Shown one piece after another: positions 27,169 to 38,160 of a stretch of 64,000 nucleotides of DNA (positions are counted from its first letter, which is position 1; each line of letters begins with the position of its first letter). The notes under the pieces are model-generated. The model was not told the DNA's origin. It searched no databases and was given only the letters and a program-made list of their open reading frames with translations. The position numbers were made by a program, and so were the translations under genes. Origin of the DNA: Rhizoclosmatium globosum (lineage: Eukaryota; Chytridiomycota; Chytridiomycetes; Chytridiales; Chytriomycetaceae); contig MCGO01000003.1 in NCBI GenBank assembly GCA_002104985.1, positions 744,001 to 808,000 on the forward strand, in the 5' to 3' direction.

Positions 27169-28766
27169 TTACTTGACGAGGCGCATATCACGGACACGGT
27201 CCTGGAAAAAGTCATCCTTGTACGTTTCGTACAATTCAAATAGTTCTTTGATGTATCTGTTGGCGATTCGTTCAGTATCTCATCACAGTTGAATCACAAA
27301 TTATCACCTCTGGTGGAGAGTATCAATTTGTTCTTCAGTTGGAGAAGCAACTCTCTCAACATGAATTGGGGATCCAACGACAGTAACCAACTTGGCAGCA
27401 AAGGAATCACTGGAATGCCATATCTACCCTCAATAGCTGGGAACGCGAATCCACCAATCTTCTTTGTGAAAGCGTTCACTTTCTTAACCCACTCAGCTTG
27501 ACTCTGTTTCCAAGTGTCGTTTTCGTTGAAGGTGATGACTGGAACCAAAGATGCTCTGATGACCAAGTCGGGTTAGTTTTGCGGAATCAATGTTTAACAA
27601 GATGCTATCGTTACCCAGTTGTCAAAGCCAACTTGACGAAACCTTTTCGCTTCTCCAAAACAAGGTCCATTGTTTTTGGCTCCATGACGGTAAATTCTTC
27701 CGCTCCACCAACAACAAGTGTAATAATGTTTCCAGCACCTTTAGTAGGATCGGACTTGGATTTTTCTGTCAAGACGTATTCCAGGGACTTGCGATCTACT
27801 CCGATTCCTCCAAGAGAGAGGAAAAACTCACGCCACCCAGGAAGTCTGTTTCGATGGATTCATAAAATTAATGAAATGGAAGTTGAGGAAGGGTGTTCCA
27901 TCCAAGAGAAATCAAAAGCATGATAAGAGAGTTCCGCCACAAACGCACTCGCCGAATTATTCCATCCTTGATCCACGGTATAGAATCAACACCGAATCAC
28001 GCCTTTAAATAGAATCTTGGACCATCTTCTTTATCCTCCCATGTGTCACCAAACAGCCTGAATCCGATTATCCCCGCATTTGTCAGCGATCGCGCACTTT
28101 GCATACCAGTCCCATCCCAACTCAAGACCTTCGCTCCCATCCCTCCGCACCAACTCGTCGATACAAATCATTATCCTCCTCTCCTCACCTAAAGTTGATT
28201 GGCAACGTCGCCAACCGCAAACTAAGTCCCTTCCCAAACGTCTCGTAAAACACTTTTCGGTTTCCTGTGATGTTTGCAAAGATACCGAGCAAGTAGACGC
28301 CGTGTGGGTGGATGGAGAAGATGTAGTTTCGGTCAGATGGGAGGTCCGCGGTTTTTCTGTGATATTCGTAAGTTAAGATATGTTCCTCGATCGTACGTAA
28401 GGATCAGAGAAGAGGGAGGAGAGAGAGTACGTACACAAGGTGAGCTTGGAAGTAATGTCTGAAATGGTGCCAAACGGGAGCGGCGCTGAACCATGTTCCC
28501 CAGCCCCAGTAGTTGCGTCCCCAACCACCCTTGTTATGGATGTTTCCTTCGATACCATATGCCCAGACGCAGTAGGCGACAATGAGCGGGAAGACGAAGA
28601 GAGGGTAGAGGTAGAGCAAGATGCTTGCGACGATTGGAGTTCCGATAATGAGGATAAGTGCGTTTAGGACCCAGTACGTCACAACCACGAGCTGCGTTGT
28701 CGACAGAGGGTCGAATTTCGTTGAGAGAGGTGGTAGGATCACCTCGCTTGGTTTGTTCGTAGGCAT
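27169..28766 (-). CDS. Diacylglycerol O-acyltransferase, DGAT2 family (copy 2)
   Basis: Same family as its downstream neighbour. From the ATG at 28766: a membrane hairpin (LVVVTYWVLNALILIIGTPI ... LYPLFVFPLIVAYCVWAYG), WHHFRHYFQAHL, RNYIFSIHPHGVYLLG with HPHG, GNIITLVVGGAEE (the GGxxE motif), RKGFVKLAL then GASLVPVITFNEND, and VVGSPIHVER. It ends RVRDMRLVK. At least five exons with short introns. This is the more regular of the two copies, with a clean start. Probably the main triacylglycerol synthase; both end with a similar YxxxLxxLYxxYKD segment. Confidence 0.87.
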
Positions 28767-29412
28767 TTTTAGAACGGGTTTTTTTGAATTACACAATCAG
28801 AGATGAAAAAAGGATAAGGATACAGAGTTTAATGAGGTTCTTTTTAATTCTGAAGACAGCACGAATATATATGAGGAGGAGGGGATTGCTTGGCAGTCAG
28901 TCATCAAACGACCGCGTAAGTAGTGACAGTTTACTCCTACCACCTTCTTGAGTAAGAAGTTTGTTAATAAACTGTGCAGCAGCAAGTCTCTGTCCCAAAG
29001 GTCGTCTTTCATCCCTTAGTTTCCTTGTTGAATGTATAACTGCCTCAAGACGGTTAAAACAATCAAAACGACGTATCGCAGTTACTCACATAAATCCTTG
29101 TTTCTTTCATTTGGCAATCCTGTCAATTCTTCGATATCATCTTCGTCGGAATCATCGTCCAGTACACCATTGAACACGGAATGCAGTTTCCGCGACGTCG
29201 GTAATACCTCAATAGTATCTAACGGTGACAATATCCGTGCATCTTGGTACGACATGATCAGTTTCCCCGACGTTGCAAGAATCGTTTCCAAATCAACCAA
29301 AGATTCCACGCGTGCATTCGGAGGTGGAGATACGCTCTCCTCTACTCCACTATTTCGTTTTCGCAGTGATTGTTTTCGAATGGGTGTGTCTGGTTGTTGA
29401 AACGGTTGTGTC

Positions 29413-29420
29413 TGAAGGAC
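29413..29420. repeat. Target-site duplication, left
   Basis: TGAAGGAC immediately before the element; an identical copy lies at 30357-30364. Eight bases is the size made by hAT-superfamily transposases. Confidence 0.85.
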
Positions 29421-30356
29421 CAGTCCTTTGGAAAATTACATTTACATTACATTAATTCTTTTTGTATTCTGGAATGAATTAATTCTTTTAGCGAGAATAA
29501 GGAATTACTTAATTCACAACTTGTCAGAATGAATGCATTCACTTATGAATGTAAAAGAATTGATTAATTAATTCCCTTTCTCCCACCTATTAAATTTATT
29601 CCACCGCTTAACTTATCCATTGCCGAACTTTGCGAAAGTCGTTCCCTTCTGCTCGAAACTAAGTGCATATCTTCAGCTTCATTGTCCTCATCACTAAGAC
29701 AGAACCATGTTCCTTCATTAATGTGTCATTTCTCGCTTTTTGCGCCTCTTTGGCATCATGATTAGCCGCCTCTCTGCCTTAATACAAATTAACTCCAAGC
29801 TGAACGGTTTTTGCATTCCACAACAAATAAACAATTTTCATGAAGAGCAACGTTCTTTCATCCATTTCTTCTATGTACAACCAGCCATTCTTCCTTTCAT
29901 CACTTGTGCGTTGCTTAATGGTGATTTTTGAGGTTAATGTATCCTCTTGCACTAACAACAGCCTAATTTGCTGCGTTTTGTGCCATGCACAGGTGGCAGG
30001 TGTAAGTCTTCTTATTATTAGCGTCAAGATTGTAGAACTAACTCCGGCAGTTTCGCGTTTTGGTTGGTAGCCCGGCTAGTTGGCATTGTAGAATACGTTC
30101 AAAAAGGGTAGAAAGGTGAAATTCTCGCGTAACATCACAATTACTAGGGGATTGGATGCTGTGGCGGCTCTTAGAGCAGCTGGTTGTAGTTCTCAAAGGA
30201 CCTCATATGTCAGGAATTAATTCAGGAAAATTGCATTCTGAGAATGCCACAATGAATTAATTCTTTTAAGGAGTGGCTGGAATTACTTAATTAACATTGG
30301 AATTATAATACATTGGAGAATACATTCTTTGAGGAATTATATTTTCCAAAGGACTG
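29421..30356. mobile_element. 936-bp non-autonomous hAT-like DNA element (MITE)
   Basis: Perfect 16-bp terminal inverted repeats: CAGTCCTTTGGAAAAT at 29421-29436 and its reverse complement at 30341-30356. It is flanked by an 8-bp direct duplication (TGAAGGAC). The 5'-CAG start and 8-bp duplication fit the hAT superfamily. The interior is AT-rich with two direct subterminal repeats (AATGAATTAATTCTTTTA near 29473 and 30251, followed in both by GGAATTACTTAATT), which could be transposase-binding sites. No transposase-like coding region exists, so movement would need an enzyme supplied elsewhere. Perfect ends suggest a recent insertion. Confidence 0.85.
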
Positions 30357-30364
30357 TGAAGGAC
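30357..30364. repeat. Target-site duplication, right
   Basis: TGAAGGAC, identical to 29413-29420. On the minus strand these bases encode part of the Val-Leu-Gln codons of the interrupted gene. Confidence 0.85.
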
Positions 30365-31069
30365 GTTGCTTTCCTCATCGTCTTCGTCGTCTTCGCTGTC
30401 TGAAAATGCGTATCCAGATGGAAGTACGAGAGTTGGAGTAGATTTGGACATGGGATCAGGGAGTGACTCGCGTCGTGCTCCAAGCATGGGTTCTGCTTCT
30501 TTGTCCTTTCCGTGAGTTTGATTGCCGCATGAGGGTATAGGAATAGCTTTACCTGCATCCAACACAGTATTATACTTGGTTTGACGGCGAAGCGACAAGG
30601 CAGTAGGTGTACTGGGTGGATAGGTGGATGTGTTAATTGATGCTCCTTTGACTTTGCTCTGGTTCTTCACTGGAGCAACCACGTTTCGCGCAAGGGACCC
30701 AGCGCCCGCCACGGCAACCACCGAATTCCGGTTGTCTTCGTCTTCGTCTGATGATTCCATTTGTGTTTCAAGTGGTGCGCGGGCCGGGTCGTTTGAACTG
30801 CGTTGGCGTTCGAGTTCGAGTTGGAGTTGGAGTGGTTGAAGCCAATGGCTCTCGTCAGCCGCTTCCAAAAGTGCCGCCGCTTCTTTGCCGCCTTTTCATG
30901 CACTTGGACAATGGTGGTTGAGGGCGCGGCAGAGGAGTCCGGCTCGTGCGGCATTGGCGGTGCCGTTGAGTTGGATGACGTCCTTTGATTGGAGAATTAA
31001 ATTCCGATCGCCGTTTTACTTCTAAAAACCCGCCTCATAAACGAGCAGCAAACAATAACATGTAAATAT

Positions 31070-31861
31070 CTAATTTGTGAGTAGAGCAGCTTCAAGTCCG
31101 CGCAGGAGAAGCGAAATCAACAGTCTCTGTTGCATTGGCCGCTTGGATCGCTTCCCGTCAAGCTTATGGAAAGAAATCTCAAGAATTCGAATAGGATTTT
31201 CGGAACTCAATACTATAGGATACGGAATCGGTGGTAGAGGCTTAGAGGATTCAAAAGCAGTTATAGGCGAGAAACTTTCGATTAACGCGACTTCTTGATG
31301 CTCTTCAATACTTTTCTGATACTGCAGCCATACCTGGAAGACCCATTCCATGGATTCAGAACCTTGATTACCATTTCCGCATTCAAGAATTGCTCGATTT
31401 CTGTCAACAGGCTCGGGAATAGATGCAAATACTTTCTGATATTCGAGCCAGATACGATACAGTGTTTCCATGGATTCGCTGGAGCTTGACATGACAGGTC
31501 CCAACGGAACATCAAGCGACAAAAGAATTTGAAAAGGGTTCATGGAAACAGGACGTATAATGGTTCCATACTCTCCACACGAGATTGGCGGATACTTGAC
31601 GAGCAATTCTCGATGATGGTTGTTTGAGATCCATGGCGCTGCTTCAGGTTCCCGTCTTTTCAAAGGAGCATCTCTCTGCACCAGAATTCTGGACTTCTTT
31701 TTGCGGATTGATTTACGAGATGGTTTCGGTAAAGTATGAGTATGGCTGGTCAGGCAGCTTTGTGATTCACTAAAACGAGAACGAGGTCTGTGTCGAGGCA
31801 AAGCTGCCATCAAAACTGCTAGTTCCTTGCCAGATATTCGTGCTTGTATACTCGAGTCCAT
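31070..31861 (-). CDS. Member B of the KL-RPL family
   Basis: About 263 residues from the likely ATG around 31861 (MDSSIQARISGKEL). Basic and disordered N-terminal third (RKSIRKKKSRILVQR). Two related segments follow each other: SESMETLYRIWLEYQKVF and SESMEWVFQVWLQYQKSI, about 45 residues apart. The C-terminus is SFHKLDGKRSKRPMQQRLLI, the family motif, ending GLEAALLTN. Unlike the other members it has no intron before the motif. No function recognised. Confidence 0.65.
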   Translation of the reverse strand: MDSSIQARISGKELAVLMAALPRHRPRSRFSESQSCLTSHTHTLPKPSRKSIRKKKSRILVQRDAPLKRREPEAAPWISNNHHRELLVKYPPISCGEYGTIIRPVSMNPFQILLSLDVPLGPVMSSSSESMETLYRIWLEYQKVFASIPEPVDRNRAILECGNGNQGSESMEWVFQVWLQYQKSIEEHQEVALIESFSPITAFESSKPLPPIPYPIVLSSENPIRILEISFHKLDGKRSKRPMQQRLLISLLLRGLEAALLTN

Positions 31862-32007
31862 AGACTCGGATATGTTCCAGTTGAGTTTGGTTGGCCAGCT
31901 GTTGTTGAATAACGAAAACAAAAACGCCAAATCAAAATTCCTGAGATTTTCTTTCTATTTGACATACAAAACACAACGTAATAAGAGGTTCGCGTAATTA
32001 CACGCCA

Positions 32008-32732
32008 TTACAACATTTCAGGAGGTAGATGCGGTACGATCTTGAGGTTAACCAAATTGTTGATCATGACTTGCTGAAGGAGAGGTTTCTTTTCGCTCAA
32101 CTTATAGTGCGATATTAAGTCTATATGTCAGCATGTTAGTTGTTCAGCTTTCCAAGCAACGTCAAGCAAGCCCGACTAAGACTTACAGAGTTCGCGATAA
32201 GAAAGCAAAGCTGTGTCTTGAATTTCCGAGTTGGTATTGATATCAGTATATTCAGGTTCCGCATACTCAGGTACGAGTTGCATAGGAGCATATGGTAAGA
32301 TCTGCATTTCGTAAGGGGGAATTGTTTCGTCGAGATCCAAGTCGTACAGAACAGCTCAGCATGATCTGACACAATTTCTGGCTCCTTCTCCAGCTGCATA
32401 CAATTCCTAGTCTGTAGCTCGTTTTGAAACCATTGGCATCATTCACTTTAAGGTCTTGCGTCAAGCATTTAGGGTCCTGCTTGATTGTGTCTGACGTCGT
32501 TTCATTGCCGTCTCATCCTCCATAGGCAAAGCATAAGGTGTAGGCGGCCTCTTGATAGCCGGGTGTAACTTAGAGAGACCTTTGCCACAACTTGATTCAT
32601 CTTAACCGATAGACGATCTCGCTTAGCCGTAAAACTGCTCACGATGCTCTTTACGCGAGAACGCGTTGGCTTAGCGAGCGAGAGGGCTGATGGAGGAATG
32701 TAGAGGTAGTCCTGGGTAGTGACGATCGTCAT
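32008..32732 (-). CDS. Member C of the KL-RPL family
   Basis: Starts MTIVTTQDYLYIPPSALSLA, with a basic segment (SRVKSIVSSFTAKRDRLSVK), then a Glu/Tyr/Asn-rich part (VPEYAEPEYTDINTNSE). A phase-1 intron (GTAAGTCTTAG...CATATAG, around 32122-32190) leads to the last exon carrying HYKLSEKKPLLQQVMINNLV and ending at 32008. A frame change of one base near 32570 is needed to join the N-terminal part to the middle. Function unknown. Confidence 0.6.
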
Positions 32733-32874
32733 TTTGGGGAATGTGCTTGGTAAAAGGAAGAGGCGAGACTTTTCCACAACGTTTTTTTGTGAGACACAAT
32801 ATCGAGGATCAGCACTGAAATCACAAACAAGGTTCTATTTAACGAGTACTTTATTTATTTACATAGAACAATCT

Positions 32875-34085
32875 TCAAAAGTAAGAGTTTAGGACTGCCG
32901 CAAACGAAGCCTCGTTCAACTCCTTTGCACCAGAGTATTGAATAGGTCCCTTCTCTAACATCTTGGTTATGTGTAATTGCTGTACTAGTGGCCTTTGGGA
33001 AGCGTTGTGCATCTTTAGCAAAGAGATTCGACAAATTCTTCTAAGGGCTCGTTGGGGCAACCCATACTCATCAAAAGCTAATTGCACTGTCGCAGTCAAG
33101 ACATTAGTTTTCCAAGACAATAAATGGCTTAAACAACAATCAAACCTTCTCTCGACTGCTCCCACAGAGTCTCGCAGTTTTCAGAGCACTCACTCACACT
33201 CCCCACCTCAGAACTCCCTTCCTCCTCTTCCATCGAAACCTCCGACGCGGATATATAAGTCACATTTATCGGGTACCCTTCTCCCGACGAACTCGAAAAC
33301 CACGAGTCAATCGTACTCGACGACGTCCGCCGTTCCCGTTCCGGAACATTAAAATCGTACAAAACTTCCTCCCATAATTCTACTGCACCGGAGTCAGGTG
33401 CTGCTGAACCATCATCATTCCGTGTTGTTGAGGTTCCATCGATTTCATTGGGGACCAGCCACCACCAACAAACCCAATTCCAGAACGTCGCTTCTCCGCG
33501 TTCGGCCACACAGTCGGTGTTTCCAGGCGGGTATCATTGAGTACAAGTGAGGTACGGGTATATGGTTCCAGGGAGGATTGGTGGATCCAAGGTTCCTTAA
33601 TAAGGCGGCAAACCGAAGAGTCTCAGGTCGACATCGATTGCGTCTTTCGTCGTCCTCCTCGTCCACTTCTCATCATCGATTTCTTCAACTTCATCAAAGT
33701 AATCAACATCGTCGTCTTCCAGGCTTCCGAGTGACGGTGTGGGACTGGTTGTTCCCGCGTCCTCGACACTCACGAAACTGAGGTTCGAGGGTCTCCGCAG
33801 CCGCGCGGTTGGGACAGCGTGGATGGATGCGAATATGTTTTGTTGGAAGGGAGACTGGATCGCTGAGTTGATGACGCTTGAAGGGATGCGGGTCCGGGTT
33901 ACGGGTCGAATATAAGGCACGTCGGTTGGATCATCTTCTAGTATTGTGAATTCTGGTGCAGGAGAGGATGGCTTCTTGATCGTGAATGCTTTACGGAGGC
34001 CATCGAATAAGCTGATCTTGGGCTGTGGTGATACGGGCGGTCGTTTGTCATCAGAGGGTTTGGAAGGTCGCCTTGGTGCAAACAT
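32875..34085 (-). CDS. Member D of the KL-RPL family
   Basis: From the ATG at 34085: a proline/basic N-terminus with LFDGLRKAFTIKK, long acidic disordered parts (SLEDDDVDYFDEVEEIDDEK; later EVSMEEEEGSSEVGS), and a phase-1 intron (GTTTGATTG...ACTGCGACAG) before the last exon with RICRISLLKMHNASQRPLVQ, then QLHITKMLEKG. A stop at 33597 and the frame at 33129-33509 must be linked by an intron or a missing base. This is one of the longest members. No known domain. Confidence 0.6.
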
Positions 34086-35112
34086 TTTGGGTTGCAAAGT
34101 TCAAACCAATCCTCTTCCTTCTCATAAAACCAATCCTCTTTCATTTCATCCATTTATCCATCTGTGCATAAGCTAACTTACCCAGTCGAAGATGGTCAAC
34201 ATTTGAAATACTAATCAAGTAAAACTTAAGATAGAAAAGCAGAGCTTTGAAAGCTCGCTTTTTTGTAAGTTGTATTCCAACCTACGGTTGTAATAGTTAT
34301 TATTCTTCCCTTTCGTCAATAAAACACTTGGTATCCAACTGCTTAAATCCAAAATGTTCACCACTTTGAACTTCAACCGCAGCTCTATCCAGATCATCAT
34401 AGTGAAAAGAAAGTTCCGAATCGTTGAAAAGAAGAAACAAAATGGTGACCCAGAGGAACATTGAATTGGGTTCGCTGTTCAATTGTTGTATTGCAAAAGA
34501 TGTCTGTGTTCAGTCGTTAGATCAGAGCTGTTGATTCTGTCCGAACCCAGTACAAACCAGACAAAGGGCGTCTATCTCCATTCTCGTTTATATCATTCGT
34601 GTTCATTGGCGCGAGACAATTGCGCTGTCCTTCATTGGTAGCCGCGGCCTTGGCTTTGCGTGGGCGGGTCATTGTTGTTGGATGAAACTTGCCAAACTTA
34701 ATACCGTTCCACCGGAATAAGTTTCTTTCATTATTTTTTTATTATCTTTCTCCAAGCATGTACTGCCAGAGCCCAACGTGGGGGATTCCGTTTTAATTGC
34801 TGATTCAATGAGTTGGAATCTGCGATTGATCAGAACAGCAGATGATCTTCATTATTTCGATTTTTAAATAAACTCAAACGATTTTCCTGCTCCTTGGCTT
34901 TCCAATAAGCCATACTTCTCCAGGAAAGGGGGACTATTGGGTGGGTGCGGTTGTGGCAAAGTTTGAAATGATGACGGAGAAAAATTTGAGTTTTGCTCAC
35001 TATCATTCTATATTGTTCCAAACACACCAAGCATGACCTAAAAGCTCGCTCCAGCGGCGACAATTCGTTCTCATTGCCGCCACTTTTGCTCGCTAAAATA
35101 AATAGCACGGCT
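34086..35112. other. Gap in the family cluster, no supported gene
   Basis: Two short minus-strand frames (34300-34458, hydrophobic start MFLWVTILFLL; 34830-35108) have no recognised domain, and neither carries the family's C-terminal motif. They might be remnants or exons; I do not call them. Confidence 0.4.
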
Positions 35113-35670
35113 TTAATTCAATTCATTCTCCTGTAAGTGTATTATGAGGTTGGCAATCAAGAGCTGTTCCCTCAAACTGCGCTTCTTTTCATCCAGTTTC
35201 TCATACGAAAGGAAGACTTAAAAAAAAGGGATGAGAAATGCGATTAATTAACCTAAATCCCCCTCCAAATCAAAGCAAAAAGTTGAATACAACTCACTCA
35301 TTCTATGTCGTGCATAAGAATTCAAATGCAAAGGTGGATGTTGTTCAAGTTCTTCTGGCACAGCCACTGCAGCTTTTGGTTGCGTTGACCGTCGGATTTC
35401 CTCCAACACCAACTCCGCCGGGTCCAAAACCGGGACCTGAGGGCTTCGATAAATAGAGGCAACGGTAGGCTCGGATCGCAGGTCCCGCTGATTCCTTGCT
35501 GCTGCTGCTGCTGCTGCTAGTTTTACATCCGCGTGGAGAGTGGCGTTTGCTGTCCATGGCTTTTTGCTGATGACGGGCCAGAAGGACTTAAAGGTTGCAA
35601 CGCTGCGGTCTTTGATGTCTGAGAGCGTGTTGGAGGGGGTGCTCGAGTGGGGCCGGGCGAGACCGACCAT
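35113..35670 (-). CDS. Member G of the KL-RPL family
   Basis: From the ATG at 35670: KDRSVATFKSFWPVISKKPW, an alanine run encoded by a GCT/GCA repeat (AAAAAAARNQ, around 35496-35520), and a Pro/Glu-rich middle. A phase-1 intron (GTGAGTTGT...TTTTTAAG) leads to the last exon FLSYEKLDEKKRSLREQLLI followed by ANLIIHLQENELN. This is a very regular copy of the family layout: basic aromatic N-terminus, disordered middle, last-exon motif. Function unknown. Confidence 0.65.
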
Positions 35671-35846
35671 TGTCTCGCGCTGGTTGAGTCAGGGGATTCT
35701 TTCGGAATGCTTTGCGTGGTGCGCCAGAATAATTATGGAATAATTATGGAACAGAGGAAGAAGAAAACGTGTTTGATTATTGGTCCTTTTTTTTCAGCGA
35801 CTATTATTAGTGGAATTTGGTTTATTCCAGAATGAAGCTAAAGAGA

Positions 35847-36431
35847 TCAAGAATCCTCAAACAAAGAGGAGCTGGAATCCGATGTGTCAATAAAGAATTC
35901 CAATCGCAACAATAGATTTAATATATGGACTCGTTGGGAAAGTGGTCGAAGTTGATTCAGTTTTGAGTACGATATCGTGTCTACACAAAATAAGAATCGA
36001 GTTAATACATTGATTGAAACAACTCTCAAAGGTAACTTACGAAGCATAGAATTGAGATCGTCATCGAAAAGACTGTTCCTACTACTTGTCCGCTTCCCCA
36101 GTAGTTTCGTAAATGCATCAGCAAGATCAATAAGCTGAGCATTTGTCATACTTGAAGTCAAAGGCAATAACCGGCTGCCGGAGGTTTGGTGGTTTGAAGT
36201 TGTCGGGGGGCTTGTCGAGGCTGAAGCACTTTCAAAGTCCAGACCATGGTCTTCAAGACTATCTGTTTCTGGTGTCCAAGGATTCCAGTACGGTGTCACA
36301 AAGAAGAGAGACTCTGATGACTTCTTGCGGTGAAGATCTGAGTAACTGTCGCCTTGTTCGGAGCTATTCCGGCTGGGCCACCACGATTGGTCGTTTGAAT
36401 GTGTTGAATAATCGTCGTTTGAATTCATCAT
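35847..36431 (-). CDS. Member H of the KL-RPL family
   Basis: Asn/Ser/Asp-rich N-terminus (MMNSNDDYSTHSNDQSW), a segment with SLFFVTPYWNPWTPET, then a helical AQLIDLADAFTKLLGKR. A phase-1 intron (GTAAGTTACC...TTGTGTAG) is followed by TISYSKLNQLRPLSQRVHIL and NLLLRLEFFIDTSDSSSSLF. The intron is also open in frame, so an unspliced reading runs through; the conserved donor, acceptor and phase argue for splicing. No recognised domain. Confidence 0.65.
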   Translation of the reverse strand: MMNSNDDYSTHSNDQSWWPSRNSSEQGDSYSDLHRKKSSESLFFVTPYWNPWTPETDSLEDHGLDFESASASTSPPTTSNHQTSGSRLLPLTSSMTNAQLIDLADAFTKLLGKRTSSRNSLFDDDLNSMLRKLPLRVVSINVLTRFLFCVDTISYSKLNQLRPLSQRVHILNLLLRLEFFIDTSDSSSSLFEDS

Positions 36432-36685
36432 TAGCTCTTGTTATGTGTCAAACAAACGGCAAATGGGTGGCAGCAGTGTTTCCGATGAGAATCTGTTTTG
36501 GGGGAACTCTGACGTCACCGATTGTTTCAGAATGGTGTCAAAGAACGAGGTCAACTCTTTTTCATTTCCAATAACAAAACATTATAAACAAAAAAACCTT
36601 GAGCATAGATGGCTCTAAAAACTATTATAAAAAAAGGTGGGGAAATGCAAGGGAGACATTCAGTCCGATGTGACTGAACTCCAAT

Positions 36686-37554
36686 TCAGTTGTGGAACGG
36701 CCAATACTTGTACTGGTCTGAGAACTGCACCCTTTGTATGAGATTCGATATTTGCACTTGCTGAACAAGAGGTCTCGCCTTTGACAGCTTTTCATATGAG
36801 ATTCGGCCTGATTAATTTTTGAATGTCAGACAAGCCTAAGTCAGACACAGATAAGTTTGTAGCTACACTTACTTATATATGTGTTGAAATCCTCTCCCGT
36901 CGCCGACATGTGTTTTCGCTTCGAGAGTTTCCTTGAAACGTCCTCAGGTTGAGGCGGAAAGCCCATAGGCCCAGCTGACAGTCGCCAGAGAGCTTTTGAT
37001 ATGGCCATGATTTCCATTTCGCTGAATTGGAGGGGTGGTGGGGAAGGGGGAGTTGCTGTCACAGTCTTTTCGTCCGATTGGTCAGCCAAATAAGGGACAG
37101 ATGTCGAGTCAAGGTCAAAGACCCCCGAGTCTCTGTTTGACAGCTTCTTGATGTCTGAGGATGAGTCGTCGTCGGCGAGAGGGAATGCTTCGGCAGTGAT
37201 GACGGTGTGGGTTGCTGCTGATGGTCTGCGGACTCGTTTAGTGACATCTCGTTGGGCACTCAGGCTGGTCTCTGCGATTGGCGTTGGGGCTCGTGGCGGA
37301 GGAGAAGCGCTGCGATCGAGGTGGTCCAGGGCCTGCGAGGGTGGTGGCGGAGTAGTGGTTCGTTGTTGTTTGTTGGCAGAGGAGGACCAGGATGATCTGA
37401 GGTCGCTGAAGCTGTGGCTCTTTTTTGGGATCACCGGCTGGCCAGTCACCTCCTTCTTCTTGGTCACTGTCGATGTCCAGAAGGCCTTGATGCTGCTGAT
37501 CAGAGGCTCGGGCGACGATCGCAGACTGACGGGATTCGGGACAACGCGAGCCAT
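36686..37554 (-). CDS. Member I of the KL-RPL family
   Basis: From the ATG at 37554: SIKAFWTSTVTKKKEV, a Ser/Pro/Thr-rich disordered part, an acidic DDDSSSDIKKL, then a helical block EMEIMAISKALWRLSAG. A phase-1 intron (GTAAGTGTAG...TTAATCAG) leads to the last exon RISYEKLSKARPLVQQVQIS followed by NLIQRVQF. Here the motif is closest to the consensus. The MAISKALWRL and preceding acidic block may be a second shared element (compare member H AQLIDLADAFTKLL). Function unknown. Confidence 0.68.
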
Positions 37555-38160
37555 TTTTGGTGGGTTTTTGTGTTGGAGAGAGATTTCTGGAAATCGACTG
37601 ATTTCGATTTCAACCCTCTGACTTTGTGCGCAAACTTGTGTCTCTGCTGCTTTGCTTTCGCACTTGCACGCTCGTATCAGACACACTTTTGCACATGTTG
37701 AATGAGTGCCACAGTTATGCAAGAGTGACGAGTGACCAGGGGTATTTATCCGGTGTTGTCTGTAACTTTCATTGATGGCAGTGCCAAAACAGATAACACA
37801 TTCAATCTTTGAGTGCCAAACCTTTCTTTTAAAAGCGCGACAAACTATTGATAGCTCATCTTGGCACGATCTCGTTTACTCTCGCAGAAATAGTATTATA
37901 TAAGGGTCCTTACACTAATAGAATTGAACGCACAGCCTCGAGTCACTTGATGTTTGAAGTCCAACCAAGCACTTCCACTATAAACTAACCAAGCAGTACA
38001 CGACTCAATTCCTAAGTACTGGCGTGGACAGAAAGAGGTGAATTCTAATGAATGAAAGATACATGTACACAATAGAATGATATTTATTCATGATGGTATC
38101 TTTAGTGAATTGCATTTTGAACATCGTCCAATGATTGGAGGCACACAGCTCCCATCAAGA
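37555..38160. other. Intergenic within the family cluster
   Basis: Promoter region of member I plus downstream sequence of member J. TATATAAG at 37917-37924 is TATA-like but its gene is not evident. Nothing else seen. Confidence 0.4.

Larger units (their letters stand above)
28901..30954 (-). pseudogene. Member A of the KL-RPL family, split by a transposon
   Basis: Unrecognised family (see members B-D and G-J below). The N-terminal half (from ATG 30954; basic KKRRHFWKRLTRAIGF then a disordered Ser/Asp/Glu-rich stretch ending DDEDDEESNV) stops being coding at 30365. The C-terminal half resumes at 29412 with QTQPFQQPD and continues to FNGVLDDDSDEDDIEEL. Ignoring the inserted element and one target duplication, the two halves join in frame inside the duplicated bases. 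A phase-1 intron (GTGAGT...AGGCAG) then leads to the last exon with KLRDERRPLGQRL and ends at 28901. One further one-base frame change lies near 30835. As it stands the gene should give a truncated protein lacking the conserved motif, unless the element is spliced out. Confidence 0.75.

Noticed and set aside
29740..30070. Short open frames on both strands inside the MITE
   Set aside because: Low-complexity AT-rich translations with no transposase motif; the element is better explained as non-autonomous.
34300..35108. Two possible small genes between family members D and G
   Set aside because: Neither carries the shared last-exon motif, start sites are weak and no domain is visible.
35496..35520. 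GCT/GCA trinucleotide tract as a regulatory repeat
   Set aside because: It encodes the alanine run of family member G.
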